From assembly GCA_002010065.2 (NCBI GenBank), contig MTMD02000008.1, positions 124,001-188,000 on the forward strand: a stretch of 64,000 nucleotides of DNA, written 5' to 3'. The notes under the pieces were generated by a model. That model was not told the origin of the DNA. It searched no databases and was given only the letters and a program-made list of their open reading frames with translations. This DNA is from Candidatus Pyrohabitans jungbluthii. GTDB taxonomy: Archaea > Hydrothermarchaeota > Hydrothermarchaeia > Hydrothermarchaeales > BMS3B. Shown here one piece after another: positions 48,255 through 58,227 of this stretch. Within the stretch, counting starts at the first letter, position 1. Each line of letters begins with the position of its first letter. The position numbers and the translations under genes are program-made.

Positions 48255-51044
48255 TCAATCCCAGTACATCCTCGTTCGAGCGTATTCGCGCTCAGCCTTT
48301 AAAATCTCCCGGTAGAGTTCCTCCTCGTTTAACGCCCTGCTGAGCACGCGCTTGGCTGTTTCAGGTCCAACTCCACGCCCTGCCTGTGCAATTATTGCGC
48401 TCTTCCCGTAGGAAAGGAAGAGGTTCGCCGACAGCTGGAGCTTTTTTATCTCCTGCTTTTCCTCTTTGCTGAGCTTCTTCCCCTGCTTATAACTCCTGTA
48501 AAGACTACGCAGCCTTCTCGCATCTCCCTTGAGCACCGCTAACATGCGCGCCTGGCAGTGCTCACAGCGCAGGTCTTTTGGCAGCGAATTTATCTTGAAG
48601 CTCGCATGCCACGAGGCGCAGTAAAGGCAGAAGAGCTCAACCCTGCGCTCCCCTATGCGCCGCTTAAGCGCCTTAAGAATGAGCCTCTCGGCTCGCTCAG
48701 GCAGAACCACCTCGCCATAGCTGCGCAGCCCCATCTCGGCTATTGGCGAGGGCTCATCGCGACGCAGCACCTCCACCTCCAGCTTACCCTCGCGTACCCT
48801 GCGAATCACATCACACGCGCGCGGTATGTCCAGGTTGTCCTTGAATATCTCTTTCAGCGTCTCCCGGTGTATGAGCGAGCCCTCATACGCGCGTATCACT
48901 CTGCGAATGCCCGCACTGGTGTAGGTGTAGTCTTTCGCTATCGCCCCGAAGCGCTTGGCAACGTGCACAAACTTCCACTTGAAAAGAGAGGTTCTCTTCA
49001 AGCTCGTAGCGAGCAAGGGCTCAATGTGGTCTGGCTCAACCTGAAATAGCGAATAAATATCCTCCTCGCCTAAACGAGTGCCGGACTGAAGTATAATCCT
49101 GTACGCATCGCTTTGGAGCGCAACGCTCTGTCCAAGCTTTGAGGTTAAAAGCAGGGAGAACACCCTGCCAAGGGTTTCGTTCACCTTCATGCCAAAGGGC
49201 GCGTGAATAATCGCCAGCCCTCCCAGAAGCTCCACATAAATCTTGCTCTTCCCGGGTACAGGTATGCCTTTGCGCAGGTGACGCTTGACCTTACTTACAG
49301 CCTGCTTTCTCGTGTAATCATCACAGGGGTAAGAAGCGAGAGCTTCCTCTGCCTTGCTTTTCGCCTTATCGCGGAGTTCTGCCACCTCTTGTGCTACTTC
49401 ATAGGGCACAGGTATCTCCTCACCCACCCAGCTTGGCACGGCACCAGTGACCTCGCTTATGGGCTCAACAAGTATCTGCTCGCCATCTATAGCGACCACA
49501 CGCCAAGGTGAACCTTTGAAGATTATCCTGCTCCCCGGCTCTGCATAGTTAACCACGAAAGCTTCGTCGAGCACGCCCACGTTTTCCCTAGTAACGAGAT
49601 TCTTGACGAAGTAACGCTTCTCATCGGGTATGGTCGAGAGGTTGTTGTAGTAGTACTGCCGCGAGTTTCGCGTTGCCCCGAAGCGCTCTTCTTCCACCCA
49701 GAGAAGGCGAAGTTCGGCGAGCAGCGAAAGCGCCTCCTCCAGCTCCTCCTCTGTGAGCTCCGCAAAGGCAAAGCTCCTGCGCAGCAGAGCAAGCGCCTCT
49801 CGCTTCTCCACCCGCTTCCGCTCCAGAGCCAAACCAACCAGCTGGTGGGCAAGCACATCATAGGGCTTAAGATGGGGCTCTATCTCCTCCAGAAGCTCCT
49901 CCTTAGCTCGCCTCGCTATGGCGAGCGCTTCAAGGGTATCATCGGCGTCGGTGGTTATAATAACACCCTTAGAAGCCAAGCCCAAGCGGTGTCCACTCCT
50001 TCCCACGCGCTGGATGATGCGCGAAACCTGGCGCGGAGACTTGTACTGGATTACCAGGTCCACACTCCCAATATCGATGCCCAGCTCCAGAGAAGAGGTG
50101 CAGATGAGCGCTTTGAGCGCGCCCTTCTTAAACTCCTCCTCCGTGGTGATTCGCACCTCCTGAGAAAGCGATGAGTGGTGTATACCGACGCTCTCGCCTA
50201 TAATCTTAAATCTCGAAGCGAGAATCTCCGCCATTTCGCGGGTGTTCACAAAGATCAGCGCATGCCTGTGCTGTGCTATAAGCTCGCGCATCCTGCGCAG
50301 CCTTGTGGCGGCGGCTATGCCAGTGAAGAGGCGCTCCGCTATTTTGCGGTCCTCGCTTTTTGGCTTCGGATACTCCACGCGAATGTCCATCTCCTTAGCG
50401 GTGCTCACCCTCACTATCTCCACAGGCGCATGGTTGCAGAGGAAGCGCGCCATTCTCTCGGGGGAACCCACAGTGGCACTTATACCTATGCGCTGAAAAT
50501 CGTATTGCGCAAGCTCGCGCAGACGCTCAAGGGCAACGCTGAGCTGCGCACCCCGCTTGTTCTCCGCGAGCTCATGCACCTCGTCCACCACAACGTAGCG
50601 CACATTTCTCAGATGCCTCCGCATCACCGGCGCGGGTAGAATCGCCTGAAGCGTCTCTGGCGTAGTTATGAGCATCTCCGGCGGAGCCAGCGCCTGCTTC
50701 CGACGCTGATACTGGGAGGTATCGCCGTGGCGAACTGCGATGCGTATCCCCAGCTTCTCTCCCCACCACTCTAAGCGGGAGAGCAGGTCTCGATTAAGGG
50801 CACGCAGGGGTGTGATGTACAGCAACGAGATGCCTTTGCTTTTCGCCTCTTCCTCAGCCAATTTACTGAAAAGAGGGAGCATAGCTGCTTCTGTCTTGCC
50901 GATGCCTGTGGGAGCTATGAGAAGCACATGTCTGCGGCTGAGAATAACTGGAATAGCCGCCTCCTGAATAGGGGTGGGCTTCTTAAAACCCGACTCGCTT
51001 AGCACATTGCGCACTCGCTGAGATAAAAGGGAGAAGGACTTCAT
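48255..51044 (-). CDS. lhr: Lhr-type large DEAD/DEAH-box helicase
   Basis: A 929-residue SF2 helicase of the archaeal Lhr group. Motif I is LLIAPTGIGKTEAAML, motif II DEVHEL, motif III SATVG, and domain-2 motifs include FVNTREMAE and IIQRVGRSGHR. The Lhr core winged-helix region follows. Residues about 820-850 hold a CLYC...CEHC zinc site in place of the long bacterial Lhr tail. Lhr proteins unwind DNA or RNA:DNA during repair or translation-linked processes. It is 3 bp from an upstream RuvC-like gene, so the pair probably works together. Confidence 0.92.
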   Translation of the reverse strand: MKSFSLLSQRVRNVLSESGFKKPTPIQEAAIPVILSRRHVLLIAPTGIGKTEAAMLPLFSKLAEEEAKSKGISLLYITPLRALNRDLLSRLEWWGEKLGIRIAVRHGDTSQYQRRKQALAPPEMLITTPETLQAILPAPVMRRHLRNVRYVVVDEVHELAENKRGAQLSVALERLRELAQYDFQRIGISATVGSPERMARFLCNHAPVEIVRVSTAKEMDIRVEYPKPKSEDRKIAERLFTGIAAATRLRRMRELIAQHRHALIFVNTREMAEILASRFKIIGESVGIHHSSLSQEVRITTEEEFKKGALKALICTSSLELGIDIGSVDLVIQYKSPRQVSRIIQRVGRSGHRLGLASKGVIITTDADDTLEALAIARRAKEELLEEIEPHLKPYDVLAHQLVGLALERKRVEKREALALLRRSFAFAELTEEELEEALSLLAELRLLWVEEERFGATRNSRQYYYNNLSTIPDEKRYFVKNLVTRENVGVLDEAFVVNYAEPGSRIIFKGSPWRVVAIDGEQILVEPISEVTGAVPSWVGEEIPVPYEVAQEVAELRDKAKSKAEEALASYPCDDYTRKQAVSKVKRHLRKGIPVPGKSKIYVELLGGLAIIHAPFGMKVNETLGRVFSLLLTSKLGQSVALQSDAYRIILQSGTRLGEEDIYSLFQVEPDHIEPLLATSLKRTSLFKWKFVHVAKRFGAIAKDYTYTSAGIRRVIRAYEGSLIHRETLKEIFKDNLDIPRACDVIRRVREGKLEVEVLRRDEPSPIAEMGLRSYGEVVLPERAERLILKALKRRIGERRVELFCLYCASWHASFKINSLPKDLRCEHCQARMLAVLKGDARRLRSLYRSYKQGKKLSKEEKQEIKKLQLSANLFLSYGKSAIIAQAGRGVGPETAKRVLSRALNEEELYREILKAEREYARTRMYWD

Positions 51045-51047
51045 AGG

Positions 51048-51815
51048 CTAGCTTTTCCTCTGAATGTGCAGCTCTATTGCTCGCTCCATTGTAAGCTCGC
51101 CTTTGGCAACTCTCTCCGCGAGGGCTCGTGAGATAGTTATGTTCCCGCTGCGCTGTCTGCTGTCTCGCTGTATGTTTTTAATCTCACCCAGCGTGGCCTT
51201 TATCTCCACCCTCTCCTTCAGTTTGCGTCCCTGCTTCAGGGCTATGTTTATCGCCGCGATGATATCACGAATCGATGGCTGGACGTCACCTCTGCCCAGC
51301 GAAGGCGTTGTAGCGTGCTCATTCACTATCTCAATATCAAAGCTGAAGCTCTCCTGCAGTACCTTGAGCAGACGAAGCCTGAATACCCCACCCCCGTTGC
51401 CCACCTTTATTCTCACCCTCTTGCAGGAGTATATACGCAGAATATCCTTAAGGGCTTTCTTCACCGCTTCAGGGGAGTTGAGCCGAGCCACATGCACAAC
51501 ACTCCCGTCGCCCACCACCGCTAAGCCCGGCTTCTCTCCGGGGTCGATGCCTATGATGAGTTCGTCGTAATGCTCCCTGAGCCCTTTGGAGAGGGAGTAC
51601 GCCTTCTCCACCGCTATGCCTACGCTCTTCTCGGTTGCGGCGACAACGCAGGGAAAGTCAACTCTCTCTGCTTCTGACTCGCTAGTAAGCACTACCTTAA
51701 CCTTCCCTGGAATCTCCTCTCTGAAGGTCAGGCTGTAAAATTCAAGCTTTTTTCGCTTCAGCTCCTTTGCAAAGAGGTAGTATAACCTGGGTATCTCAGT
51801 TAGCACCGCTATCAA
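51048..51815 (-). CDS. Conserved archaeal protein with RuvC/RNase H-like core
   Basis: A 255-residue protein. The central IIGIDPGEKPGLAVVGDG (about residues 86-103) matches the first strand and metal-binding Asp of RuvC-like nucleases, and VNEHATTPSLGRGDVQPSIRD carries further acidic residues with DIIAAINIALKQGRKL. A helical basic C-terminus follows. It precedes the Lhr helicase by 3 bp on the same strand, so a nuclease-helicase partnership is possible. I know no characterised member. Confidence 0.65.
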   Translation of the reverse strand: MIAVLTEIPRLYYLFAKELKRKKLEFYSLTFREEIPGKVKVVLTSESEAERVDFPCVVAATEKSVGIAVEKAYSLSKGLREHYDELIIGIDPGEKPGLAVVGDGSVVHVARLNSPEAVKKALKDILRIYSCKRVRIKVGNGGGVFRLRLLKVLQESFSFDIEIVNEHATTPSLGRGDVQPSIRDIIAAINIALKQGRKLKERVEIKATLGEIKNIQRDSRQRSGNITISRALAERVAKGELTMERAIELHIQRKS

Positions 51816-51918
51816 GCGACAACCTCGATTACTGCCATAAATTTGACGTGTTAAAATTTAAATTGCCCTTGCAGGGGGATGGAAAACCTTTAAGTCCTGA
51901 TAAACCAAAGTTACTCTC

Positions 51919-52332
51919 ATGATACCCAAAGACGTGCTCAGGGCTTTTGATAATCTTTGCTACCCTGATAAACCCCTTGTGTGGGTGGCGACCTGCAGCG
52001 AAGACGAGCCCCACCTCGTACCCGTGTGCTTCGTAAAGGCGCTCAACGACGGCAGGCTGCTCATAGGCAACGTTTTTATAAAGCGGACAGAGCGCAACAT
52101 TGAGAGCAATCCTCGTGTTGCCGTGGGCGTAGCCTTCAAGCGCGAAGGCTGGGACGGCTACCTGCTCAAGGGCAGAGCAGAGGTTCTGAGAGAGGGTGAG
52201 TCCTTTGAAAGCTTCAAGCGTGAGGTGCTGGACAGGAGCGGCGGCAAACGAGAGTTAAGCTCTGCGCTTCTCGTAGACGTGGAGGAGGTTTATTCACTGG
52301 CGCCGAAAAAGGGGAAGAAAAGGGTGGTTTAG
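51919..52332 (+). CDS. Pyridoxamine 5'-phosphate oxidase-like FMN/F420-binding protein
   Basis: A 137-residue split-barrel protein with KPLVWVATCSEDEPHLVPVCF, GRLLIGNVFIKRTERNIESNP and VAVGVAFKREGWDGYLLKGRAEV, the usual PNPOx-like order. Such proteins bind FMN or F420; the substrate is unknown. No ribosome site precedes the ATG, and a TTTAA-rich sequence about 25-30 bp upstream suggests a leaderless message. It is convergent with the CoM operon by 4 bp. Confidence 0.82.
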   Translation: MIPKDVLRAFDNLCYPDKPLVWVATCSEDEPHLVPVCFVKALNDGRLLIGNVFIKRTERNIESNPRVAVGVAFKREGWDGYLLKGRAEVLREGESFESFKREVLDRSGGKRELSSALLVDVEEVYSLAPKKGKKRVV

Positions 52333-53240
52333 AGCCTCAGCTTCTCGCTGTAGTGGTGCCCCTCCGGGTGCACCTCCTCAATAATCTCGCAATAGAATAT
52401 GTCCTTCTCGGTAAGGGGCTTCGAGAGGTAGCCCAAGTCGAGCATCACAGGCACAAAACGCATTGTAGCTTTGATGTACTCCCGGGGTAAAGCCGCGCAG
52501 TACCGCGGAGATAGTTTCATCGCCGCGAGTGCGAAATCGCTGTCCACGAAGCCAAGTACTGAGGCCGCTACCTCAGCCGCTTTTCTCGGGCGGTTGATTA
52601 TGAGGTTGCTCGCCTCTTCGTGCACCTCAAGGAACACGCGCAGCGCCTTCGAGTCGAGAAAGTCTTCGCGCGCAATTATCCCGTAGCTGGGATTGAAGGG
52701 CCAGAGCCTCGCCGGCGGGAGGGCAATTCTAGCGCCCAGCTCGCGCTCAAGCAGTGCCGCGAGAGCAGGCGTGCCGATGGCTGCAGCTATTTCCTCAGCC
52801 TCCATCGCGAGGGGTATGAAGTCCGCCCACGGGTAGTTTATAACCTCGGTCTCTATGCTGTGCTCCCTGAGAAGGTGGCGCAGGATAATGTCATGGATTG
52901 AGCCTCTCGGGGGGGAGCCTATGCGCTTGCCCTCAAGCGAAGTAACGATATCCTCAACACTCTGCCCATCAACGCCTTTAGCTGTGCACAGGGCTGTGCC
53001 CTCCACGTGTCCCCCGGCAACGCATTTTATCTCTGCCCCCTGCGCTATGCCTATCATCACAGGGGGTAGGCCAATATAGCCAATGTCCACCTCGCCCCGC
53101 TCCAGCGCATCTACGATGGCAGGGCCGCCTCCGAAGAGTTTCCAGCTTGCGCTTACTCCTCGACTCTCAAGCATGCGCAGCCCGCGAATGATTAAGGCGG
53201 TATGGTAGACCGTAGAGAGGTGTCCAACTCTAATCCTCAT
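52329..53240 (-). CDS. NMT1/SsuA-like substrate-binding-fold protein without signal peptide, in the CoM operon
   Basis: The 303-residue product has the periplasmic-binding-protein fold of the NMT1/THI5/SsuA group: RVGHLSTVYHTALIIRGLRM, FGGGPAIVDALERGEVDIGYIGLPPVMIGIAQGA, and IGSPPRGSIHDIILRHLL. It begins directly with the first strand, with no signal peptide or lipobox, so it is cytoplasmic. It overlaps comDE by 11 bp. Relatives bind alkanesulfonates, and the operon makes sulfonate intermediates, so a carrier or enzymatic role in CoM synthesis is an inference worth testing. Cysteines and a His-rich tail (HPEGHHYSEKL) are notable. Confidence 0.75.
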   Translation of the reverse strand: MRIRVGHLSTVYHTALIIRGLRMLESRGVSASWKLFGGGPAIVDALERGEVDIGYIGLPPVMIGIAQGAEIKCVAGGHVEGTALCTAKGVDGQSVEDIVTSLEGKRIGSPPRGSIHDIILRHLLREHSIETEVINYPWADFIPLAMEAEEIAAAIGTPALAALLERELGARIALPPARLWPFNPSYGIIAREDFLDSKALRVFLEVHEEASNLIINRPRKAAEVAASVLGFVDSDFALAAMKLSPRYCAALPREYIKATMRFVPVMLDLGYLSKPLTEKDIFYCEIIEEVHPEGHHYSEKLRL

Positions 53241-54354
53241 CTCTCAGAAACCCCATCACATTTGCTTTGATATCCTCGGGCGATAGGGGGATGTTACTCA
53301 CGCGAGCGTTGCCAGGTTTTGTTACCACGTGCACAAAGCGCGGCGCATCGCCTCGGTGCATGGCTTCGACTACCTCTTCAGGCGTAGAGGCGCGGGAGGC
53401 ATTTTCTATGCCCATCGCCCTTGCAAGCATCGCCAGGTCGGCGCTTCGCATCGTCGCGGTTGGCTGGTTGCCTGTGCTGCCGTAGGCAGCGTTGTCCATT
53501 GCTAAGATGGTTAAATTCCGCGGCGCCATCTCAGACACCGTTGCTAGGCATCCTGCGTTCATGAGCAGGCTCCCGTCGCCATCTATAACCACAACCTCCT
53601 TTCGCGTACCCAGAGCTATGCCAAGCCCAATGGATGTCGCCATGCCCATACTACCAAGCATGTAGAAGTTTGAGCGCTGGTGGAGCACGTGGTACAGCTC
53701 CTTGCTGGGCACGCCCAAGTTGCTCACCACCACCTTACCGCGGAGCTCCTCTCTTATACCGGCGAGAATCTCAAAGCGCGTGTGCTTCGCGGTAGCTTCT
53801 TTGCCCTCAAAGCTTCTCCTAGCTACAGTTCTGTCTTCACCCTCCCAGCGAGGCATCTCAAAGTCGCTGCCCTCCCATACCTTAGGGCTGAGCAGCGCCG
53901 CAGCAATGCGACTCTCCTCGAAGGCGATGGAGGCAGCCTCAGCTATTTTTGGTATGTCCTCCCTCTCCTGAACCTCAACAAAATCTATCTCCAGCGCTTT
54001 AAGCAGCCTGGGTACAAACATACCCATTGGCTTCTGGGCCACTATAGCCTCTTTGTAAACCCCCCGCCAGCTTATCAAGATAAAAAGGGGAAGCTCATAC
54101 AGCTTGGTGAGCGATGCTAGGGCATTGATCATGTTCCCTATGCCGGAGGTTTGCACCAGCATCACGGGCTTCTCCCCGGCGAGCGCAGCGCCTGCGGCTA
54201 TGCCTACACCTTCTTCCTCACGGGTAAGAGGTACATGCCTGAATTCTCTGGCAATGAGATAATGCAGCGCTTTAACCTTATCACAGGGCAGCGTCAAAGC
54301 GAGGCTTGCACCAGTGTCTTTTAAAAGCGCGACCACATCTTCCTCTGGACTCAT
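53230..54354 (-). CDS. comDE: Sulfopyruvate decarboxylase, fused ComD-ComE
   Basis: This thiamine-diphosphate enzyme decarboxylates sulfopyruvate to sulfoacetaldehyde in coenzyme M synthesis. The N-terminal ComD half (residues 1-165) has LTREEEGVGIAAGAALAGEKP with the catalytic Glu. The C-terminal ComE half (about 190-374) has the ThDP motif GDGSLLMNAGCLA and MDNAAYGSTGNQPT. Fused ComDE next to cysteate synthase is the arrangement known in Methanosarcina. The ATG overlaps the cysteate synthase stop as ATGA. Confidence 0.9.
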   Translation of the reverse strand: MSPEEDVVALLKDTGASLALTLPCDKVKALHYLIAREFRHVPLTREEEGVGIAAGAALAGEKPVMLVQTSGIGNMINALASLTKLYELPLFILISWRGVYKEAIVAQKPMGMFVPRLLKALEIDFVEVQEREDIPKIAEAASIAFEESRIAAALLSPKVWEGSDFEMPRWEGEDRTVARRSFEGKEATAKHTRFEILAGIREELRGKVVVSNLGVPSKELYHVLHQRSNFYMLGSMGMATSIGLGIALGTRKEVVVIDGDGSLLMNAGCLATVSEMAPRNLTILAMDNAAYGSTGNQPTATMRSADLAMLARAMGIENASRASTPEEVVEAMHRGDAPRFVHVVTKPGNARVSNIPLSPEDIKANVMGFLRDED

Positions 54355-55607
54355 AGCTCAAGCTCCTTAAGTTCGCGATCGCTCGCATTTTTGCTGAGAG
54401 TATAGTCTTCCTTTAATCTGTGAAGCTTTTTATCCTTTCGCAGCCTTGCGCTTCCGCCGCCGGTAATGTTGAGTAGCACCCTCTCGTGCCTACGAATGCT
54501 TCCATTTTCAACTGCCTGCAAAAGTGCTGCCACTGCCACGCTGGCAGCAGGGAGAATATCTATCCCCTCCAGCCTTGCAAAAAGTGCCTTGGCGCGCTTT
54601 GCCTCGCTGTTCTTAACCCCGTACATCTCTCCCCGCGTGGCCACAAGCGCGTCGTAAACCCCACCTGCTATGCCATAGGGAGGGTAGCGGTTTGAGAGCA
54701 CCCGCGCGTAGATCAGGTCGAGCACATTCTCAGCCTGCGGAATGTCCTCCTCAGGCACAATCTCCCGCCTGCCGGCACGCCATGCGCTGTACATAGGTGC
54801 AACAGGGAGATTCTGGGCCAGGTGAAGCCTGGGCAAAGCTTTACCAAAGCGGCCATCCTCGCGAAGGCGGAGCGCCGCCTCGTAAGTTGCTATCGCACCC
54901 GTACCGCTTCCCACCGCTTGGAAGTAGTGCTGTGGCATGCACCCCATTTCAAACACTGCATCGAGCAGAACTGTAGCCAAGCCATCTCTGCGAGCTATAT
55001 TCCTAGCACCACCCTCATAGGTAAAGCCCTTTATTCTGGAAAGTCGCTGGGCTATTGCGATGCTGTCCGAGTAGTCGCCGTCGGTAATCATGACCGTCTT
55101 CACATACCTCCTGTCATAGCGTGGAAGAAAAACTCCGCACAGGCATTTCCTAGGCACGAGGAGTACCACCGGGAAGCGCTCCTGCGAGGCTGCAGCTGCG
55201 AAGGCTTTTGCGGTATTGCCTGCAGAGGCTACGACCAGCTTGGTGACACCGTTCTCCTGTGCATAGCGTATAGTTACCGCAGCTTCAAGCTCCTTGAATG
55301 TGCAGGTCTCCATGCTTACCCCTCGCTCTGGCCAGTAGCCGTTGAAGGTGATGTAGAGGTTTTTAAGCCCAAGTTCTTCCGCTAGACCCTCGCTTTTATA
55401 GGTTACCGGTTTCTCGCTGTAGCTTGAAGGCTCGTTTACAGGCAGCCAGTCGATGAAGCGCCATATCCCGGGGAGGTCCCTGAGAGTCAACTTTTTCTCT
55501 GGATAGATGCTTCTTGTTAATCCTTTGTGGTTAGGGCAGACGAAATTAAATGAAACATTCTTCCTAACCTCTCCCCCTTCGAGGCAAAGCAGATGAAACT
55601 TCTCCAT
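54351..55607 (-). CDS. Cysteate synthase (threonine-synthase-like PLP enzyme)
   Basis: A 418-residue fold-type II PLP enzyme. The N-terminal region has a CPNH-type segment and RFIDWLPVNEPSSYSEKPVTYKSEGL. A conserved VSMETCTFKELEA segment would hold the PLP Lys in TFKELE, followed by VASAGNTAKAFAAAASQ. Relatives in Methanosarcina convert O-phosphoserine and sulfite to cysteate, the start of the phosphoenolpyruvate-independent CoM route. Adjacency to ComDE supports cysteate rather than threonine synthase. GAGGTATC precedes ATG 55607. Confidence 0.85.
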   Translation of the reverse strand: MEKFHLLCLEGGEVRKNVSFNFVCPNHKGLTRSIYPEKKLTLRDLPGIWRFIDWLPVNEPSSYSEKPVTYKSEGLAEELGLKNLYITFNGYWPERGVSMETCTFKELEAAVTIRYAQENGVTKLVVASAGNTAKAFAAAASQERFPVVLLVPRKCLCGVFLPRYDRRYVKTVMITDGDYSDSIAIAQRLSRIKGFTYEGGARNIARRDGLATVLLDAVFEMGCMPQHYFQAVGSGTGAIATYEAALRLREDGRFGKALPRLHLAQNLPVAPMYSAWRAGRREIVPEEDIPQAENVLDLIYARVLSNRYPPYGIAGGVYDALVATRGEMYGVKNSEAKRAKALFARLEGIDILPAASVAVAALLQAVENGSIRRHERVLLNITGGGSARLRKDKKLHRLKEDYTLSKNASDRELKELEL

Positions 55608-55820
55608 GAAGATACCTCAGGGGTTAGGAAAAAATCCTACCATGGATAGTATAATTTGAAAATCATCCAAAAAATTATAGCACTTTAAAAGATGATTTTC
55701 ACCTGTCAACTTCATGGAGATGGTGGGGAAGAAGAGACGGGACTATAAGGGTAATGCCAGAGAAATTTGAGGCATATATTTAAATAGAACAAAGAGATAC
55801 TATTATATAGGAACGCTTTC

Positions 55821-57956
55821 TTGGATGTGGTGGGGATTAATGTCCTTGGAAAATTAAAACTTGGAACTAAGTTCCTTCTTGTTGTCGGAACTGTTGTAGC
55901 TGTGGTTATCTCATCTTTTTTTGTCTGGGAATACAAAGAACTGGAAAAACACATAATAAGTGGGGTAGAGAAGCAGGCTGAGATAGCCTTCGAGCAGATC
56001 GTTATAACCCGCCAGTGGAGTGCAGATTACGGAGGGGTATACGTTGAGAAAAGGGCAGGTGTGGAGTCCAACCCCTACCTCCGTGAAATCGGGATTAACC
56101 CAGATATAATTGATATTGAAGGAAAAAAATACACCTTAAAGAATCCTGCCCTCATGACAAGGGAAATCTCAAGTTATGCTGAGGCAAAGGGAATTCATCA
56201 ATTCCATATCACCAGCCTCAAGCTTATCAATCCCAACAATGCCCCGGATGAGTTTGAAAGGCAGGCGCTTGAAAAATTTGAAAATGGAATAAAAAGCGTT
56301 TCTCAGATAACAATTAAAAAAGGCACTCCAGTCTTCCAGTACATGGCACCTATTTATGTAGAGGAGGCGTGCCTGAAATGCCACGGGCATCTGGGGTATA
56401 ACGTGGGGGACATTGCAGGGGGCATAAGCGTCTTTGTGCCCATGCAGGAGGCGTATCTGGCTATTCAAAATACAAAAAGAAATCTCTTCTTTCTTGCAGC
56501 AGCAATAATACTCGTTTTAGAAGCAAGCCTCTATTTGTCAATAAAAAAGATGGTAACGAAGCCCTTAGAAAAACTTACCAGAGGTGCTGAAGAAATTGGA
56601 AAAAGCAATCTGGACTACAGGCTTGAGATAGAGAGCAGCGACGAAATAGGCAGACTTGCTGGAGCTTTTAACGATATGAGTTCAAAATTGAAGAAGTCCC
56701 ATGAGGATATAAAGCATAAAGCCGAGCAAATTGCTCTGATGCGGGACATCGACAAAGCTATACTCTCCACAATGCGCATAGATAAGATGGTCCCTGCGAT
56801 TCTCGGGAAAATAAACAGTGTAATATCCTGCGACTATGCTCATGTAGCCATTCTTGATGAAAAAAATAGAGACTTCTATGTTATTGGCTCTTCTGCGGAA
56901 AATAAGGCCTCTATTAGTTGCTTCAAGATACCATTTGAGCAGGCTTCTCAGTGTCCTGTTTTGAGAGATAAAAAACCCATGATTTGCGGGGATATAACCC
57001 AAGAAAACCCCTGCAGCGCATGCATCTTCAATTTGAAAATTGTGGAGGAAGGGGCTCGTTCTACATTAATTGTACCACTTCTCGCAGGGGAGCGGGTATT
57101 AGGTCTCCTTCATCTTGGAAGCCTCACCAACGACGCATTCAATGAGGAGCACATGGCAATAGCGCAGGAACTCGCAAACCAGCTTGCAGTCGCTCTTGAG
57201 AATGCAAGACTGATAGAAGAACTTAACAATGCTTATAAGAAGCTTGAAGAAAACTATCTCGATTTAAAAGAGATAGACAGGGTAAAAAACGACATCATCG
57301 CAAACGTTTCTCACGAGCTTAGAACGCCATTAACCATTGTGAAGGGTTTTATTGAAATTGCGATGGAAGAAGAGGATAAAGAGGAGAGAAATGAACTCCT
57401 TTCAATGTGCAGGAAGGCACTATTCAAGCAAAATAGAATTATAGACGACCTGATAAATGTATCGGAGTTCGAGAAAAAGGAATACAAAATAAAATTCGAA
57501 AATGTTGATTTAGAGCATGTTATCCACATTGCCAAAGAAGAGATTAAATCTTACGCACTTGAAAAGGATATTACCATAAAAACGTCTGTAGAAGAGAGCC
57601 TGCCTGATATAAAGGCAGATTTCGAGGCCTTGAAGCATGCAATTACTAATTTACTTGACAACGCAATAAAATTCAACAGGAAGGGCGGAGAGGTTGTCAT
57701 AGAAGCACGGCGAAAAGACAATGCGATTGAAGTATGCATTGCAGATACAGGTATTGGTATTCCCAAAGACAAAATACCTAAGCTGTTCACACCTCTATAC
57801 CAGATCAATGCCACCACTACTCGAAAATTCGGCGGCACTGGCATGGGCCTGGCGGTTGTCAAGAGAATTATTGAAGCCCACGGTGGAAAAGTATGGGTGG
57901 AAAGTGAGGAAGGTAAAGGAAGCAGATTTTGTTTTACCCTACCTATTCAAAGATAA
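55821..57956 (+). CDS. Membrane sensor histidine kinase: DUF3365 with CxxCH, HAMP, Cys-rich GAF, HisKA, HATPase
   Basis: A 711-residue sensor. TM1 spans about residues 17-36. The extracytoplasmic DUF3365-like domain has [12 protein letters not shown] and CLKCH (184-188), a covalent heme c motif; TM2 spans 222-241 and HAMP 242-296. The GAF domain (about 305-460) carries Cys367, 378, 389, 398 and 401. His498 lies in [17 protein letters not shown] and the HATPase follows. The start is given as TTG 55821; GTG 55827 and 55830 are alternatives. TATATTTAAATAG at about 55773-55785 is a likely TATA box. No regulator gene is adjacent. Confidence 0.88.
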   Translation: MDVVGINVLGKLKLGTKFLLVVGTVVAVVISSFFVWEYKELEKHIISGVEKQAEIAFEQIVITRQWSADYGGVYVEKRAGVESNPYLREIGINPDIIDIEGKKYTLKNPALMTREISSYAEAKGIHQFHITSLKLINPNNAPDEFERQALEKFENGIKSVSQITIKKGTPVFQYMAPIYVEEACLKCHGHLGYNVGDIAGGISVFVPMQEAYLAIQNTKRNLFFLAAAIILVLEASLYLSIKKMVTKPLEKLTRGAEEIGKSNLDYRLEIESSDEIGRLAGAFNDMSSKLKKSHEDIKHKAEQIALMRDIDKAILSTMRIDKMVPAILGKINSVISCDYAHVAILDEKNRDFYVIGSSAENKASISCFKIPFEQASQCPVLRDKKPMICGDITQENPCSACIFNLKIVEEGARSTLIVPLLAGERVLGLLHLGSLTNDAFNEEHMAIAQELANQLAVALENARLIEELNNAYKKLEENYLDLKEIDRVKNDIIANVSHELRTPLTIVKGFIEIAMEEEDKEERNELLSMCRKALFKQNRIIDDLINVSEFEKKEYKIKFENVDLEHVIHIAKEEIKSYALEKDITIKTSVEESLPDIKADFEALKHAITNLLDNAIKFNRKGGEVVIEARRKDNAIEVCIADTGIGIPKDKIPKLFTPLYQINATTTRKFGGTGMGLAVVKRIIEAHGGKVWVESEEGKGSRFCFTLPIQR

Positions 57957-58051
57957 TTTAGATTCTGAACCAGAAATTAAGCCCATAGGAGTATCTGATA
58001 AAATGATTATTCTTTCTTTCCGATATTATTAGATAAAAGGAGATTATTTTC

Positions 58052-58147
58052 ATGTCGCTGGTAAATACCCAGACAACAAGGGAAGGATTGTTATTCTTTG
58101 GCCCCATCTGTATTTATTCACAAAACATAAGCGTGGATGTTCCGTAG
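58052..58147 (+). CDS. Possible 31-codon ORF in the kinase-exchanger gap
   Basis: The frame MSLVNTQTTREGLLFFGPIC through SVDVP is preceded by a good AAAGGAGAT site 7 nt before ATG 58052. I recognise no family. The remaining sequence of this roughly 270-bp gap shows nothing else I can support. It could be a leader ORF for the exchanger gene or chance. Confidence 0.25.
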   Translation: MSLVNTQTTREGLLFFGPICIYSQNISVDVP

Positions 58148-58227
58148 CCGGATGGATGCTGATAATGCGCTCCAAGCAGGATGCCGAGGTTATCTTCATT
58201 ACTAATGAAGCTGCCATGCCTGGTGAG

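Noticed and set aside
54822-55385. 187-codon plus-strand frame inside cysteate synthase
   Set aside because: Antisense to a clearly coding PLP enzyme; no ribosome site or recognisable domain.
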